From positions 1,744,161 to 1,808,160 of the forward strand of contig NZ_SSYA01000001.1 in NCBI RefSeq assembly GCF_004917065.1: a stretch of 64,000 nucleotides of DNA, given 5' to 3'. Below, one piece after another: positions 10,833 to 18,283 of this stretch. Each line of letters starts with the position of its first letter. Position 1 is the first letter of the stretch. A program made the position numbers and the translations under genes. The DNA comes from Geomonas ferrireducens (lineage in GTDB: Bacteria; Desulfobacterota; Desulfuromonadia; Geobacterales; Geobacteraceae). The notes beneath the pieces were generated by a model that was given only the letters and a program-made list of their open reading frames with translations, made no database searches and was not told where the DNA came from.

Positions 10833-12804
10833 AAAACAAAGCAGGCTGGATAAGTTCCTGCTCGAGCGGGAGCACGAGGAAGAAGGAACTCCCATCGCCG
10901 CTCTCCACCCAGACCATGCCGCCGTGCGCCTCGACCATCCCCTTGACGATGGCAAGCCCCAGCCCGGCCCCGCGTCCCTGCCGCCGCCCGCTCGAGTGGT
11001 GCCGGATCTCGCCTACCTCGTAGAAGATCTCGAAGACGCGCTGCTGCTCGTCCAGCGGAATGCCGATGCCGCCGTCGCGCACCTCGACCTCCAGATAGCA
11101 GCGTTCGCCGCAGCGCCTCAGGAACTCGGGGTTGAAGCGGGTGAGCGTGCCGGAGCGCACCGAGAGGGCCTCGTGGTCGACGACGCGGCCGGTCACCACG
11201 ATCTCGCCCCCTTCGGGGCTGAAGCGGATCGCGTTCAGCAAAAGCTCGTAGAAGACCCGCTCCAGGTAGGTGCAGTCCCCCTGGAAGAAGGGGAGATGAT
11301 CGAGTTCGCGCAGGGTGATCGCCTGCCCGCGCTCCTCGAAGAGCGGCTGGAGCTGGTCCAGGAGATTTTCGAGCAGCATGCGCAGGTGGATGGCGCTCGT
11401 CTCGAGCCCATCCCTGCGCGCCTCCAGTCGGATCAGCTTCAAAAGATCGGCGACCAGGGCCTTCAGGCGCAGGCTCCCGTCGCGCACCATCTCGAGCACC
11501 TGGCAGGCGTCTTCCTGGGAGACCCATTCCTGCTGCAGCAGGTGGTCGACGCCCGCCACGATGCTGGTGAGCGGCGTGTTGAACTCGTGGGAAACCATCC
11601 CGAGGAACTGGTTCTTCATGCGATCCAGGCGGGTCTGCTCCTGATGCGCCTGTTCAATGAGGGCGAGGTTCTGCTTGAGTTTCGTCTCAGAGAGGGAAAG
11701 GCTGTGGCTGCTCCTCTCCAAAAGGCGGTGCGAGCGGAGCAGCTCCTCGCTCTTCCACTTGAGCTCGTCGAAAAGCCGCACCTGCTCGATGATGTTCCCC
11801 ATCTGCCTGCCGACGCTCTCAAGGAAGCGGAGCTCCTTCGGGCCGTAGTTGTGCGGGACGCGGTGGATGAGATGGATGAAGCCCAAAAGGCGCTCCTGCG
11901 AGCGGATCGGGATCGAGGTGAGGCTCCCCCAGCCGTTGCAGGCGTCCTGAAGCGGCGCGACGCTGACTTCGCTCAACCGTTCAGGGCCACCCTCCACGCT
12001 CTCCGTGATGACCCGCTCCAGTTCGGCTGGGGCCTGTCGCGAGGCGCAAAGGGCGGGGGAGGGGGCCTCCGGCGTTGAGAGGTGCAGCGTCCCACCCTCG
12101 GCATCGAAACGCTCCATCAGCTCGAGGAGGGTCTCCTCCTGCATCGTTTTCAGGTCGGTCCCCTGGCTCATGCTGGCAAGCATGTTGTTGAGGATGGAGA
12201 GCTCGCGGTTTCTCTGCCAGATCTCGTGCTCGGTGCGCCGCTTTTCCGTGATGTCGCGCAAAAGACAGTGCGCCACCTGCTCGTCGCCCAGGTCGATGAG
12301 GCGGGCGTTTATCTCGCCCATGAAGAGGGAGCCGTCCTTTCTCTTCATCTGGGCGCAGTCCCAGTCCGCCTCCCCCTGGCGCACGAGCTGATAGATGAAG
12401 GTGCGCAGCCGGTCGTGTTCGGAAGTGGCGAAGATGTCGCGCACCTCCATGGAGGCGAGCTCCTCCTTGCTGAAACCGATGAGCTCACGCCCAAGGCGGT
12501 TTTCTTCCTGCAGCAGCCCCGTCTTCACGTGGAAGATGAATATCGCGTTGCCCGCCCCCTCGAGGAGGCTCTTGTAGCGCCGGGCGCTCTTTAGCGCCTC
12601 CTGCTGCATCTCGTCGATCTCGCGGCGCAGCCCGTCCACCATGCTCGCCTGGCGCTGCCTGAATAGCGCCACGAAGCAAAGGAGCACCGTCGCCAGCGAC
12701 ACGGAGACGCTGAAGTGGAGCCACCCCGGCAGCGGCGTGTACTGCTCGATCAAAAGGAGCAGCAGCTCGCAGGCGACTATGAGTAGGAGCGGTGCAAAGT
12801 GCAC
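10831..12804 (-). CDS. Membrane PAS-GAF sensor histidine kinase
   Basis: A 657-residue kinase. Two N-terminal membrane helices (about 3-18 and 28-47) lead into a coiled linker, a PAS domain (about 75-190, GAGNAIFIF), a GAF domain (about 205-345, ending FLESVGRQMGNIIEQVRLFDEL), a HisKA domain with MVSHEFNTPLTSI (about 403) and a HATPase domain (LNAIRFSPEGGE, DGGIGIPLDE, GLGLAIVKGMVEAHGG). The start is GTG at 12804 behind an AGGGGGA ribosome-binding site. No cognate response regulator is adjacent. The signal sensed is not deducible. It lies 46 bp after cinA, probably in the same transcript. Confidence 0.88.
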   Translation of the reverse strand: MHFAPLLLIVACELLLLLIEQYTPLPGWLHFSVSVSLATVLLCFVALFRQRQASMVDGLRREIDEMQQEALKSARRYKSLLEGAGNAIFIFHVKTGLLQEENRLGRELIGFSKEELASMEVRDIFATSEHDRLRTFIYQLVRQGEADWDCAQMKRKDGSLFMGEINARLIDLGDEQVAHCLLRDITEKRRTEHEIWQRNRELSILNNMLASMSQGTDLKTMQEETLLELMERFDAEGGTLHLSTPEAPSPALCASRQAPAELERVITESVEGGPERLSEVSVAPLQDACNGWGSLTSIPIRSQERLLGFIHLIHRVPHNYGPKELRFLESVGRQMGNIIEQVRLFDELKWKSEELLRSHRLLERSSHSLSLSETKLKQNLALIEQAHQEQTRLDRMKNQFLGMVSHEFNTPLTSIVAGVDHLLQQEWVSQEDACQVLEMVRDGSLRLKALVADLLKLIRLEARRDGLETSAIHLRMLLENLLDQLQPLFEERGQAITLRELDHLPFFQGDCTYLERVFYELLLNAIRFSPEGGEIVVTGRVVDHEALSVRSGTLTRFNPEFLRRCGERCYLEVEVRDGGIGIPLDEQQRVFEIFYEVGEIRHHSSGRRQGRGAGLGLAIVKGMVEAHGGMVWVESGDGSSFFLVLPLEQELIQPALF

Positions 12805-12850
12805 GGCGATCCCCCTGGTGTGATGGGACGCTTGTCGGCGCCCGGTTTAC

Positions 12851-14077
12851 CTAATGGAGGGTGAGGAGGTGTTTGCGCAGCCAATCCAGCGCGGTAAAGG
12901 TGGTGATGGAGCGGACGCGGGTCCGGTCTCCCTGGAAATTGAAACGTTCGGCGCGGCAGCCGGTGGCGTCGGCGATGCCGATGTACACGGTGCCGACCGG
13001 TTTTTCCGCCGTGCCGCCATCGGGGCCGGCGATGCCGGTCACCGAAACGGCGAGGTCGCTGCCCGCAGCCTTTCGGGCACCTTCGGCCATGGCGCGCGCC
13101 ACTTCCGCGCTCACGGCGCCGTGCTGTTCGATGAGCTCGGCCGGCACGCCGAGCATGCGTGTCTTCGCCTCGTTGCTGTAGGTTACGTTCCCCTCGAGGA
13201 AGTACGCGGAGCTCCCTGCCATGGCGGTGATCCGGGAGGCGATCATCCCGCCGGTGCAGGATTCGGCGAGGGAGAGCGTCACCTTCTTCTCCCGGAAAAG
13301 CCGTGCGAGTACGCAGTCCATGGTGTCGCCGTCTTCGGCGAAAAGAAATTCCGCAAGGCGCTCCCGCACCGCAGCCGCCGTCGTCTCGAGAAGCGCCGCG
13401 TCGGCTGCCGCGGCCCGCAGGATCACGTGGATCTCCGGGTACTTCACGCAGTAGGCAAGCTGCACCGGGCCGCCGCCGGACAAGGCCCCTTCCAGGCGCT
13501 CCGCTATGGCCGCCTCGGGAATGCCGAAAAGTCTCAGGGTGATCCGCCGCCACGGCGCGGGAAGCCTTTTCCCCAACGCCGGGAGGACCGTGTCGGCAAG
13601 CATCCGCTCCATCTCGAACGGGACACCGGGGAGGAAGGAGATCTCCGCGCCCCTGATGCCAACCGTGAAACCGCAGGCGGTGCCGAGTGGGTTCGGGATC
13701 AGGCGGCACCCGCGCGGCACAAGGGCCTGGCGCTTGTTGGACGGGTGCAGCGGCCTGGCGATCCTTTCCTCGAAGCGGGCGAGATGGTCGAGGGCCTCCT
13801 GCGAGAGCTCGAGCGGTACCCCCGCGGCACGGGCCGCCGCCTGCGCCGTGTAGTCGTCAGGGGTGGGGCCGAGTCCGCCGGTGGCGATCACCGCGTCACT
13901 TGACCCGGCAAGCTCGAGAATCGCCTCAACGATGGCATCCTCGTCGTCCGGGACGGTGACGTGCCGGAAAACGCGCGCGCCGGCTTCGTAGAGCCGGTCC
14001 GCGATGTGGGCCGCGTTCGTGTCCACCACCTCGCCGGAGAGGAGCTCGTCGCCTATGGAGAGGACGGATACCCTCAC
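12851..14077 (-). CDS. cinA: CinA: NMN/ADP-ribose pyrophosphatase-like plus nicotinamide-nucleotide amidase
   Basis: A 408-residue two-domain protein of pyridine-nucleotide salvage. The N-terminal MoCF/COG1058 domain begins VRVSVLSIGDELLSGEVVDTN and carries TGGLGPTPDDYT (about 65). The C-terminal PncC amidase domain has LAESCTGGMIASRIT (about 270), SYSNEAK-like TYSNEAKTRMLGV and SVTGIAGPDGGTAEKPVGTV. The longer open frame upstream is not family-like. The GTG at 14077 overlaps the pgpA stop codon by 4 bp (GTGA), which fixes the start. Fourth gene of a larB-larC-pgpA-cinA overlap chain. Confidence 0.92.
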   Translation of the reverse strand: MRVSVLSIGDELLSGEVVDTNAAHIADRLYEAGARVFRHVTVPDDEDAIVEAILELAGSSDAVIATGGLGPTPDDYTAQAAARAAGVPLELSQEALDHLARFEERIARPLHPSNKRQALVPRGCRLIPNPLGTACGFTVGIRGAEISFLPGVPFEMERMLADTVLPALGKRLPAPWRRITLRLFGIPEAAIAERLEGALSGGGPVQLAYCVKYPEIHVILRAAAADAALLETTAAAVRERLAEFLFAEDGDTMDCVLARLFREKKVTLSLAESCTGGMIASRITAMAGSSAYFLEGNVTYSNEAKTRMLGVPAELIEQHGAVSAEVARAMAEGARKAAGSDLAVSVTGIAGPDGGTAEKPVGTVYIGIADATGCRAERFNFQGDRTRVRSITTFTALDWLRKHLLTLH

Positions 14078-14526
14078 GGCAGGAACCTCAGTGCGAGGTG
14101 CGTCGCAGCGCAGGCGTAGATCCCGGCCACGATGTCGTCCATCACCACGCCGTAGCCGTTTTTGAGCGACCGGTCGAACCAGCGCGCCGGCTGCGGCTTG
14201 ACGATGTCGAAGATGCGGAACATGACGAAGCCGGTGAGCACCCCGATCCAGGTGGCGGGGACCGCGATCATGGTGACGAGATACCCCGCCACCTCGTCGA
14301 TGACGATCTTTCCGGAGTCGTGCTCGCCCCAAAGCTCCTCGCCGAAACCGGCGGCCCAGCAGGCGAAAACGGTGAAGGCCACCGTGGTCAGAAGGTAGAG
14401 CGACAGCGGCATGCGCGACAGGAGCAGGAAGAAAGGGATCGCCCCCGCGGTCCCGACCGTCCCCGAGGCAAAGGGGGCGAAGCCGGTGCCGAACCAGGTG
14501 GCTGAAACGATTACGAATTTTTTCAT
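14074..14526 (-). CDS. pgpA: Phosphatidylglycerophosphatase A
   Basis: Inner-membrane enzyme that dephosphorylates phosphatidylglycerol phosphate. The 150-residue protein shows the PgpA signature GFAPFASGTVGTAGAIPFF (about 15-33), hydrophobic helices and the acidic DEVAGYLVTM motif (about 82-91) where catalytic Asp/Glu residues lie. The open frame runs 26 codons further upstream, but the ATG at 14526 overlaps the larC stop as ATGA and begins the conserved MKKFVIVSATWFG, so I take that start. Adjacent pgpA and cinA are common in bacteria. Confidence 0.92.
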   Translation of the reverse strand: MKKFVIVSATWFGTGFAPFASGTVGTAGAIPFFLLLSRMPLSLYLLTTVAFTVFACWAAGFGEELWGEHDSGKIVIDEVAGYLVTMIAVPATWIGVLTGFVMFRIFDIVKPQPARWFDRSLKNGYGVVMDDIVAGIYACAATHLALRFLP

Positions 14527-15680
14527 CCCTTGCTGCACTCCCTTTCCACGATGCGGTACACGTCGATGAGCGGCATCCCCTTTTCCAGCGCGACGGCGCG
14601 GCACGAATCGTATTCCGGCGTCACCCGCCCGTCCCCCAGCACCTTGACGGACACGCGCCCGACGGAGGTCTCGCGGCTCTCCACGCGGCGCTGCGCGACG
14701 ATGCGGTTCGCGGGATAGTAGCGAAGGCCGATGGCGCTCGACTCGGATAACACGATTGCTGAGAGGCGCTCGAGGTCGGCCGGTTTCGCGATGACGGTGA
14801 GCCGGGTCCCCGGGCGGTTCTTCTTCATCTGCAGAGGGGAGAAGGCGACGTCGAGGGCGCCGGCCTCCATGAGCCGCTCCATCAGGAAGCCGAAGATCTC
14901 TGCGGGCATGTCGTCGATGTGGGTCTCGAGGACCAGCACCTCCTGCGCCGCGCCGGGCGTTGCCTCCTCACCGAGCACCAGACGAAGCAGGTTCGGCAGT
15001 TCCGGAAAATCCTTCTCCCCAGCACCGTAGCCGGTCCCTTTCACGGTCATAGCCGGTGGGGCGCCGAAGCGGTCGGCGAGTGCCGCGACGATGGCAGCGC
15101 CGGTCGGCGTCACCCGCTCACCTTCGCCGATGTCCGGGCCGACGGGAATCCCCTCCATGAGCCTCGCGGTGGCCGGGGCTGGTACCGGGAGAAGGCCGTG
15201 CGCCGTCTTCACGAAGCCGCGCCCGTAGGGGAGCGCCGAGGCGCAGACCCGTTCGATCCCGAGGTAGTCGAGGCCGATGGCGGTTCCGACGATGTCCACG
15301 ATGGAGTCGATGGCGCCCACCTCGTGGAAGTGCACCCGTTCGAGAGGCACCCCATGCACGGCGGACTCGGCCTGGGCGAGTTTGAGGAAGATGCGCCCGG
15401 CAAGCTCCTTCACCCGGGGCTTCAGCCCGGATTTATCGATCATCGCTGCGATGCCGCTGTAGTGGCGGTGCGGTTGATCCGACTCGATGCAGGTCACCTT
15501 GAAGGAGGTGCCGGCGACGCCGTGGCGTTCCGTTTTGTGCGACTCCAGGGTGTAACCCGAGAGGGGGAGCGCGGAGAGCTCCCGTTGCAGCGTCTCTAGG
15601 GGAAGCCCGAGCTCGATCATGGCGGCCACGGTCATGTCGCCTGCGATACCGGCGAAACAGTCGAAATATAGAACCCTCAT
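14523..15680 (-). CDS. larC: Nickel-pincer cofactor biosynthesis protein LarC
   Basis: CTP-dependent nickel insertase that completes the nickel-pincer nucleotide of lactate racemase-type enzymes. The 385-residue length is normal. The N-terminus YFDCFAGIAGDMTVAAMIELG, the VHFHEVGAIDSIVDIVGTAIGLD segment and the C-terminal LETHIDDMPAEIFGFLMERL are family hallmarks. It overlaps larB by 4 bp (ATGA). In Lactobacillus this is encoded as a frameshifted larC1/C2; here it is a single frame. No larA or larE is in the window, so the client enzyme lies elsewhere. Confidence 0.92.
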   Translation of the reverse strand: MRVLYFDCFAGIAGDMTVAAMIELGLPLETLQRELSALPLSGYTLESHKTERHGVAGTSFKVTCIESDQPHRHYSGIAAMIDKSGLKPRVKELAGRIFLKLAQAESAVHGVPLERVHFHEVGAIDSIVDIVGTAIGLDYLGIERVCASALPYGRGFVKTAHGLLPVPAPATARLMEGIPVGPDIGEGERVTPTGAAIVAALADRFGAPPAMTVKGTGYGAGEKDFPELPNLLRLVLGEEATPGAAQEVLVLETHIDDMPAEIFGFLMERLMEAGALDVAFSPLQMKKNRPGTRLTVIAKPADLERLSAIVLSESSAIGLRYYPANRIVAQRRVESRETSVGRVSVKVLGDGRVTPEYDSCRAVALEKGMPLIDVYRIVERECSKG

Positions 15681-16432
15681 CCGTGCACCCTGTTCATGAG
15701 GCTCGCGGCGTAGGCCGCCCCGAAGCCGTTGTCTATGTTCACCACGGTCACCCCGGCGGCGCAGGAGTTCAGCATCCCGAGCAGGGCGGCGACCCCGCCG
15801 AAGGAGGCGCCGTAGCCGACCGAGGTAGGGACGGCGATTACCGGCTTGTCCACGAGCCCACCCACCACCGAGGGGAGCGCCCCCTCCATGCCGGCCACCA
15901 CGATGATCACCGCGGCCTCGGAGAGCGTCCCACGGCGCGCCAGCAGCCGGTGCAGGCCGGCCACCCCCACGTCGTAGACCTTCTCCACCTCGTTCCCCAT
16001 GAGCTCTGCGGTGAGCACCGCCTCGGCCGCCACCGGGATGTCGGAGGTGCCGGCGCAGACCACGAGCACCTTGCCCCTTCCGCGCCGCTCCACCGGGTGC
16101 TGCTCGATGGTGAGCGCGCGCGCGTCGGCATGGTAGACCGCCTGGGGGAAGGACTCCATGAGCTTCGCCCCTTTGGCGCGGTTCACCCGCGTCGCGAGGA
16201 CGTTGCCGCCTTTCTCGAGCAGCGCCTGGATGATGGTGCGCATCTGGGGGATACTCTTGCCCTGTCCGAAGATGACTTCAGGGAAGCCCTGGCGCAACGT
16301 GCGGTGGTGGTCCACCGTGGCGCAGCCCAGGTCCTCGAAGGGGAGGTGCTTCAGTTTCTCCAGGGCGTTCGCTACGTCTACCGAGCCGTCTCGCACGTCC
16401 TGCAGTATCTTCTCAATCGTTTTGCTTTGCAT
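15677..16432 (-). CDS. larB: Nickel-pincer cofactor biosynthesis protein LarB
   Basis: Carboxylates and hydrolyses nicotinic acid adenine dinucleotide to the biscarboxylated mononucleotide, the first step in nickel-pincer cofactor synthesis. The 251-residue protein is related to PurE-type mutases: LVVCAGTSDIPVAAEAVLTAELMG (about 120-145), YDVGVAGLHRLL, VAGMEGALPSVVGGLVDKPVIAVPTSVGYGASFGG (about 175-210) and a C-terminal NIDNGFGAAYAAS. The ATG at 16432 heads the larB-larC-pgpA-cinA unit. The 195 bp before the next gene would hold the promoter; I saw no strong match to a consensus. Confidence 0.92.
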   Translation of the reverse strand: MQSKTIEKILQDVRDGSVDVANALEKLKHLPFEDLGCATVDHHRTLRQGFPEVIFGQGKSIPQMRTIIQALLEKGGNVLATRVNRAKGAKLMESFPQAVYHADARALTIEQHPVERRGRGKVLVVCAGTSDIPVAAEAVLTAELMGNEVEKVYDVGVAGLHRLLARRGTLSEAAVIIVVAGMEGALPSVVGGLVDKPVIAVPTSVGYGASFGGVAALLGMLNSCAAGVTVVNIDNGFGAAYAASLMNRVHG

Positions 16433-16627
16433 GAATCTGGTACTGCCTCCGCAGGTTGGAAAATAGCATTAAGGCTAGCATAGAAACTGCCGCTACGCTG
16501 CTAAAAAATGTGATTTTGGCAGGGATGGGGGATTTTTCTGACAAAGCAGGCCGCTGATACGGGGGTGGTGTGACAAATCGCCGTGCTAAAAGGGGAAATG
16601 CCTATGGGGATGGGGCCGATGCCAGAC

Positions 16628-16933
16628 TCAGGAAGGCCTTGTTCCTTTCCTGGAAGGCGCACTCACGCCGTCTCTCTTTCTCTGTGCCTCCATCACGCTG
16701 CGCAGGATCCGGTTGGCCCGCGTCTGATACCCTTTTCCGCCTTCCTTGAGCCATGTCACCACGTCGGAATCAAGCCGTATCGTGATGGCCTGCTTGGCGG
16801 GGGTCAAGGTAGCTTTCTCGAAGAAATCATCTCCCAGTTCCGGAATGTCCGAGTAGTCGATTTCCTCTTCCCTGATTGCATCAACCCTTGCCCAGTCTGT
16901 TTGCGACGGCGTTTTCGAATCTCTCTTTTTCAC
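16628..16933 (-). CDS. brnA: BrnA-family antitoxin
   Basis: A 101-residue DNA-binding antitoxin that should neutralise BrnT and repress its own operon. The middle has the BrnA pattern EEIDYSDIPELGDDFFEKA (about 23-41) and the ribbon-helix-helix core AITIRLDSDVVTWLKEGGKGYQTRANRILRSVM (about 48-80). The start is GTG at 16933, inside the brnT frame, giving a 53-bp overlap with the toxin gene. The C-terminal tail is basic and Ser-rich. Confidence 0.85.
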   Translation of the reverse strand: MKKRDSKTPSQTDWARVDAIREEEIDYSDIPELGDDFFEKATLTPAKQAITIRLDSDVVTWLKEGGKGYQTRANRILRSVMEAQRKRDGVSAPSRKGTRPS

Positions 16934-17174
16934 GTATGTTCGCCTTTCTCAGTGAAATTATCCGTATGGTGTCGGTGCCCCTGCAAGTGTACACGGCAAC
17001 CATTACGCGGTTTTTGATGCAGCCCATGACAATGAAGCGGGGTTCTCCATAGTCTCTGCGTTCATCCCTGATCTCGAGGTGGTTTCCCTGAAAGATCTCA
17101 GCTGCGTCGGCAAAGTCGCAGCCATGCTTCACCAGGTTTAGCGCGCCTTTTCTCTCATCCCAATCGAGCTTCAT
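16881..17174 (-). CDS. brnT: BrnT-family toxin (predicted ribonuclease)
   Basis: A 97-residue protein matching the BrnT (RelE-fold RNase) family: N-terminal WDERKGALNLVKHGCDFADAAEIF, then RFIVMGCIKNRVMVAVYTCRGTDTIRIISLRKANIREKERFEN. The paired Arg residues near the end (R in TIRIISLRKA) are where family catalytic residues lie. The frame is open for 150 codons upstream, but MKLDWDERKG at 17174 is the family start. The toxin-first order followed by an overlapping antitoxin is the known brnTA layout. Confidence 0.85.
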   Translation of the reverse strand: MKLDWDERKGALNLVKHGCDFADAAEIFQGNHLEIRDERRDYGEPRFIVMGCIKNRVMVAVYTCRGTDTIRIISLRKANIREKERFENAVANRLGKG

Positions 17175-17315
17175 TCCCTGCCTTATTGTATGTACGTGTG
17201 TAATTACAGTCAAGTGGCGGCTACCCTGGGAAGGGGTTATATCGCATTTATGTTTGCGAACCGGCTCCCCCTGTTGTAGCTTTTGAGCCTGTTTGAGCCG
17301 GAAAGGAGGAGGGAT

Positions 17316-18068
17316 ATGGGAGACAAGGAAAACGGGATGAAGGTGGCGCTCGTGACGGGTGCGGGGCGCGGTATCGGTTACGGGATCGCTAAAAAGCTGC
17401 TTTCGGAGGGGTATGCGGTGGTGCTGGCGGATATCGACGGGGCGTCGGCGGATGCTGCCGCGGATGGCCTCGCCGCGCCGGAGCGTCTGCTTGCCCTGCA
17501 GGCGGACGTCTCGGACGAGCAGTCGGTGCTCTCCATGGTAGAGCGGAGCGTCGCCCGCTTCGGCCTGCTCGATCTGCTGGTGAACAACGCCGCGCTCGCG
17601 GGCGCCCACGCCGCTCCCGTGCACGAGCTACCGCTTGAGCAGTGGAGCCGGGTCATCGCCACCAACCTGACCGGCGTGTTCCTCTGCGCGAAGCACGCGG
17701 TGCCGCATTTGAAGAAAAGCCGCGGCAGCATCGTCAACATCTCTTCGACCCGTGCCCTGCAGTCGGAGGCGGACACCGAGGCGTACTCGGCAAGCAAGGG
17801 GGGCGTCGTGGCGCTCACCCACGCCCTTGCCATGAGCCTCGGGCCGGAGGTGCGGGTGAACTGCGTCAGTCCGGGGTGGATCCACAACGGTGCGGAGTCG
17901 GAGCTAAGCCCCGCCGATCACGCCCAGCACCCGGTCGGCCGGGTGGGACGCGCTGACGACATCGCGGAACTGGTCGCTTGCCTTGCCTCGACCCGGGCGG
18001 GCTTCATCACCGGCCAGAACTTCGTCGTCGACGGCGGCATGACCCGCAAGATGATCTACGCCGACTAG
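17316..18068 (+). CDS. Short-chain dehydrogenase/reductase
   Basis: A 250-residue classical SDR, NAD(P)-dependent. It has the Rossmann motif TGAGRGIGYG (about 14-23), an Asp at the end of beta-2 (LADID, suggesting NAD preference), NNAALAG (about 90), the catalytic Ser in NISSTRAL, YSASKGG (about 152, Tyr and Lys) and the C-terminal TGQNFVVDGGMTRKM. The ATG at 17316 follows AAAGGAGGAGGG, which sets the start; the frame is open 11 codons further. The substrate cannot be told. It is divergent from brnTA, with a 141-bp shared gap. Confidence 0.88.
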   Translation: MGDKENGMKVALVTGAGRGIGYGIAKKLLSEGYAVVLADIDGASADAAADGLAAPERLLALQADVSDEQSVLSMVERSVARFGLLDLLVNNAALAGAHAAPVHELPLEQWSRVIATNLTGVFLCAKHAVPHLKKSRGSIVNISSTRALQSEADTEAYSASKGGVVALTHALAMSLGPEVRVNCVSPGWIHNGAESELSPADHAQHPVGRVGRADDIAELVACLASTRAGFITGQNFVVDGGMTRKMIYAD

Positions 18069-18221
18069 CGCCTCAGTGGCGCCGCAGCAAGGGGAACTTT
18101 AGCCTGTGGTGCGGTCGGCAGATACCCGTACGGCAGGTACAGGGGCGGCGGAGAAATCGAAGAAGCGGTCGGCGAGACCGAGGTCCACGTCGGTAACTTC
18201 ACAATAAATGGCGGTGCCGAG

Positions 18222-18256
18222 GAAAAGAAAAAAGGGTACGGCTAGATGCCGTACCC
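18222..18256 (-). terminator. Intrinsic terminator after the LtaS-type gene
   Basis: A perfect 9-bp stem (GGGTACGGC / GCCGTACCC, loop TAGAT) at 18234-18256 is followed on the minus strand by a T-rich run at 18222-18233. It lies 28 bp after the sulfatase-family gene. Confidence 0.85.
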
Positions 18257-18283
18257 AGAAGTTTCCATCCAGTTTCGATTCCG

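Noticed and set aside
12851-14332. Longer 493-residue CinA start
   Set aside because: The extra N-terminus is the out-of-frame shadow of pgpA; the GTG at 14077 begins the conserved CinA sequence and overlaps the pgpA stop.
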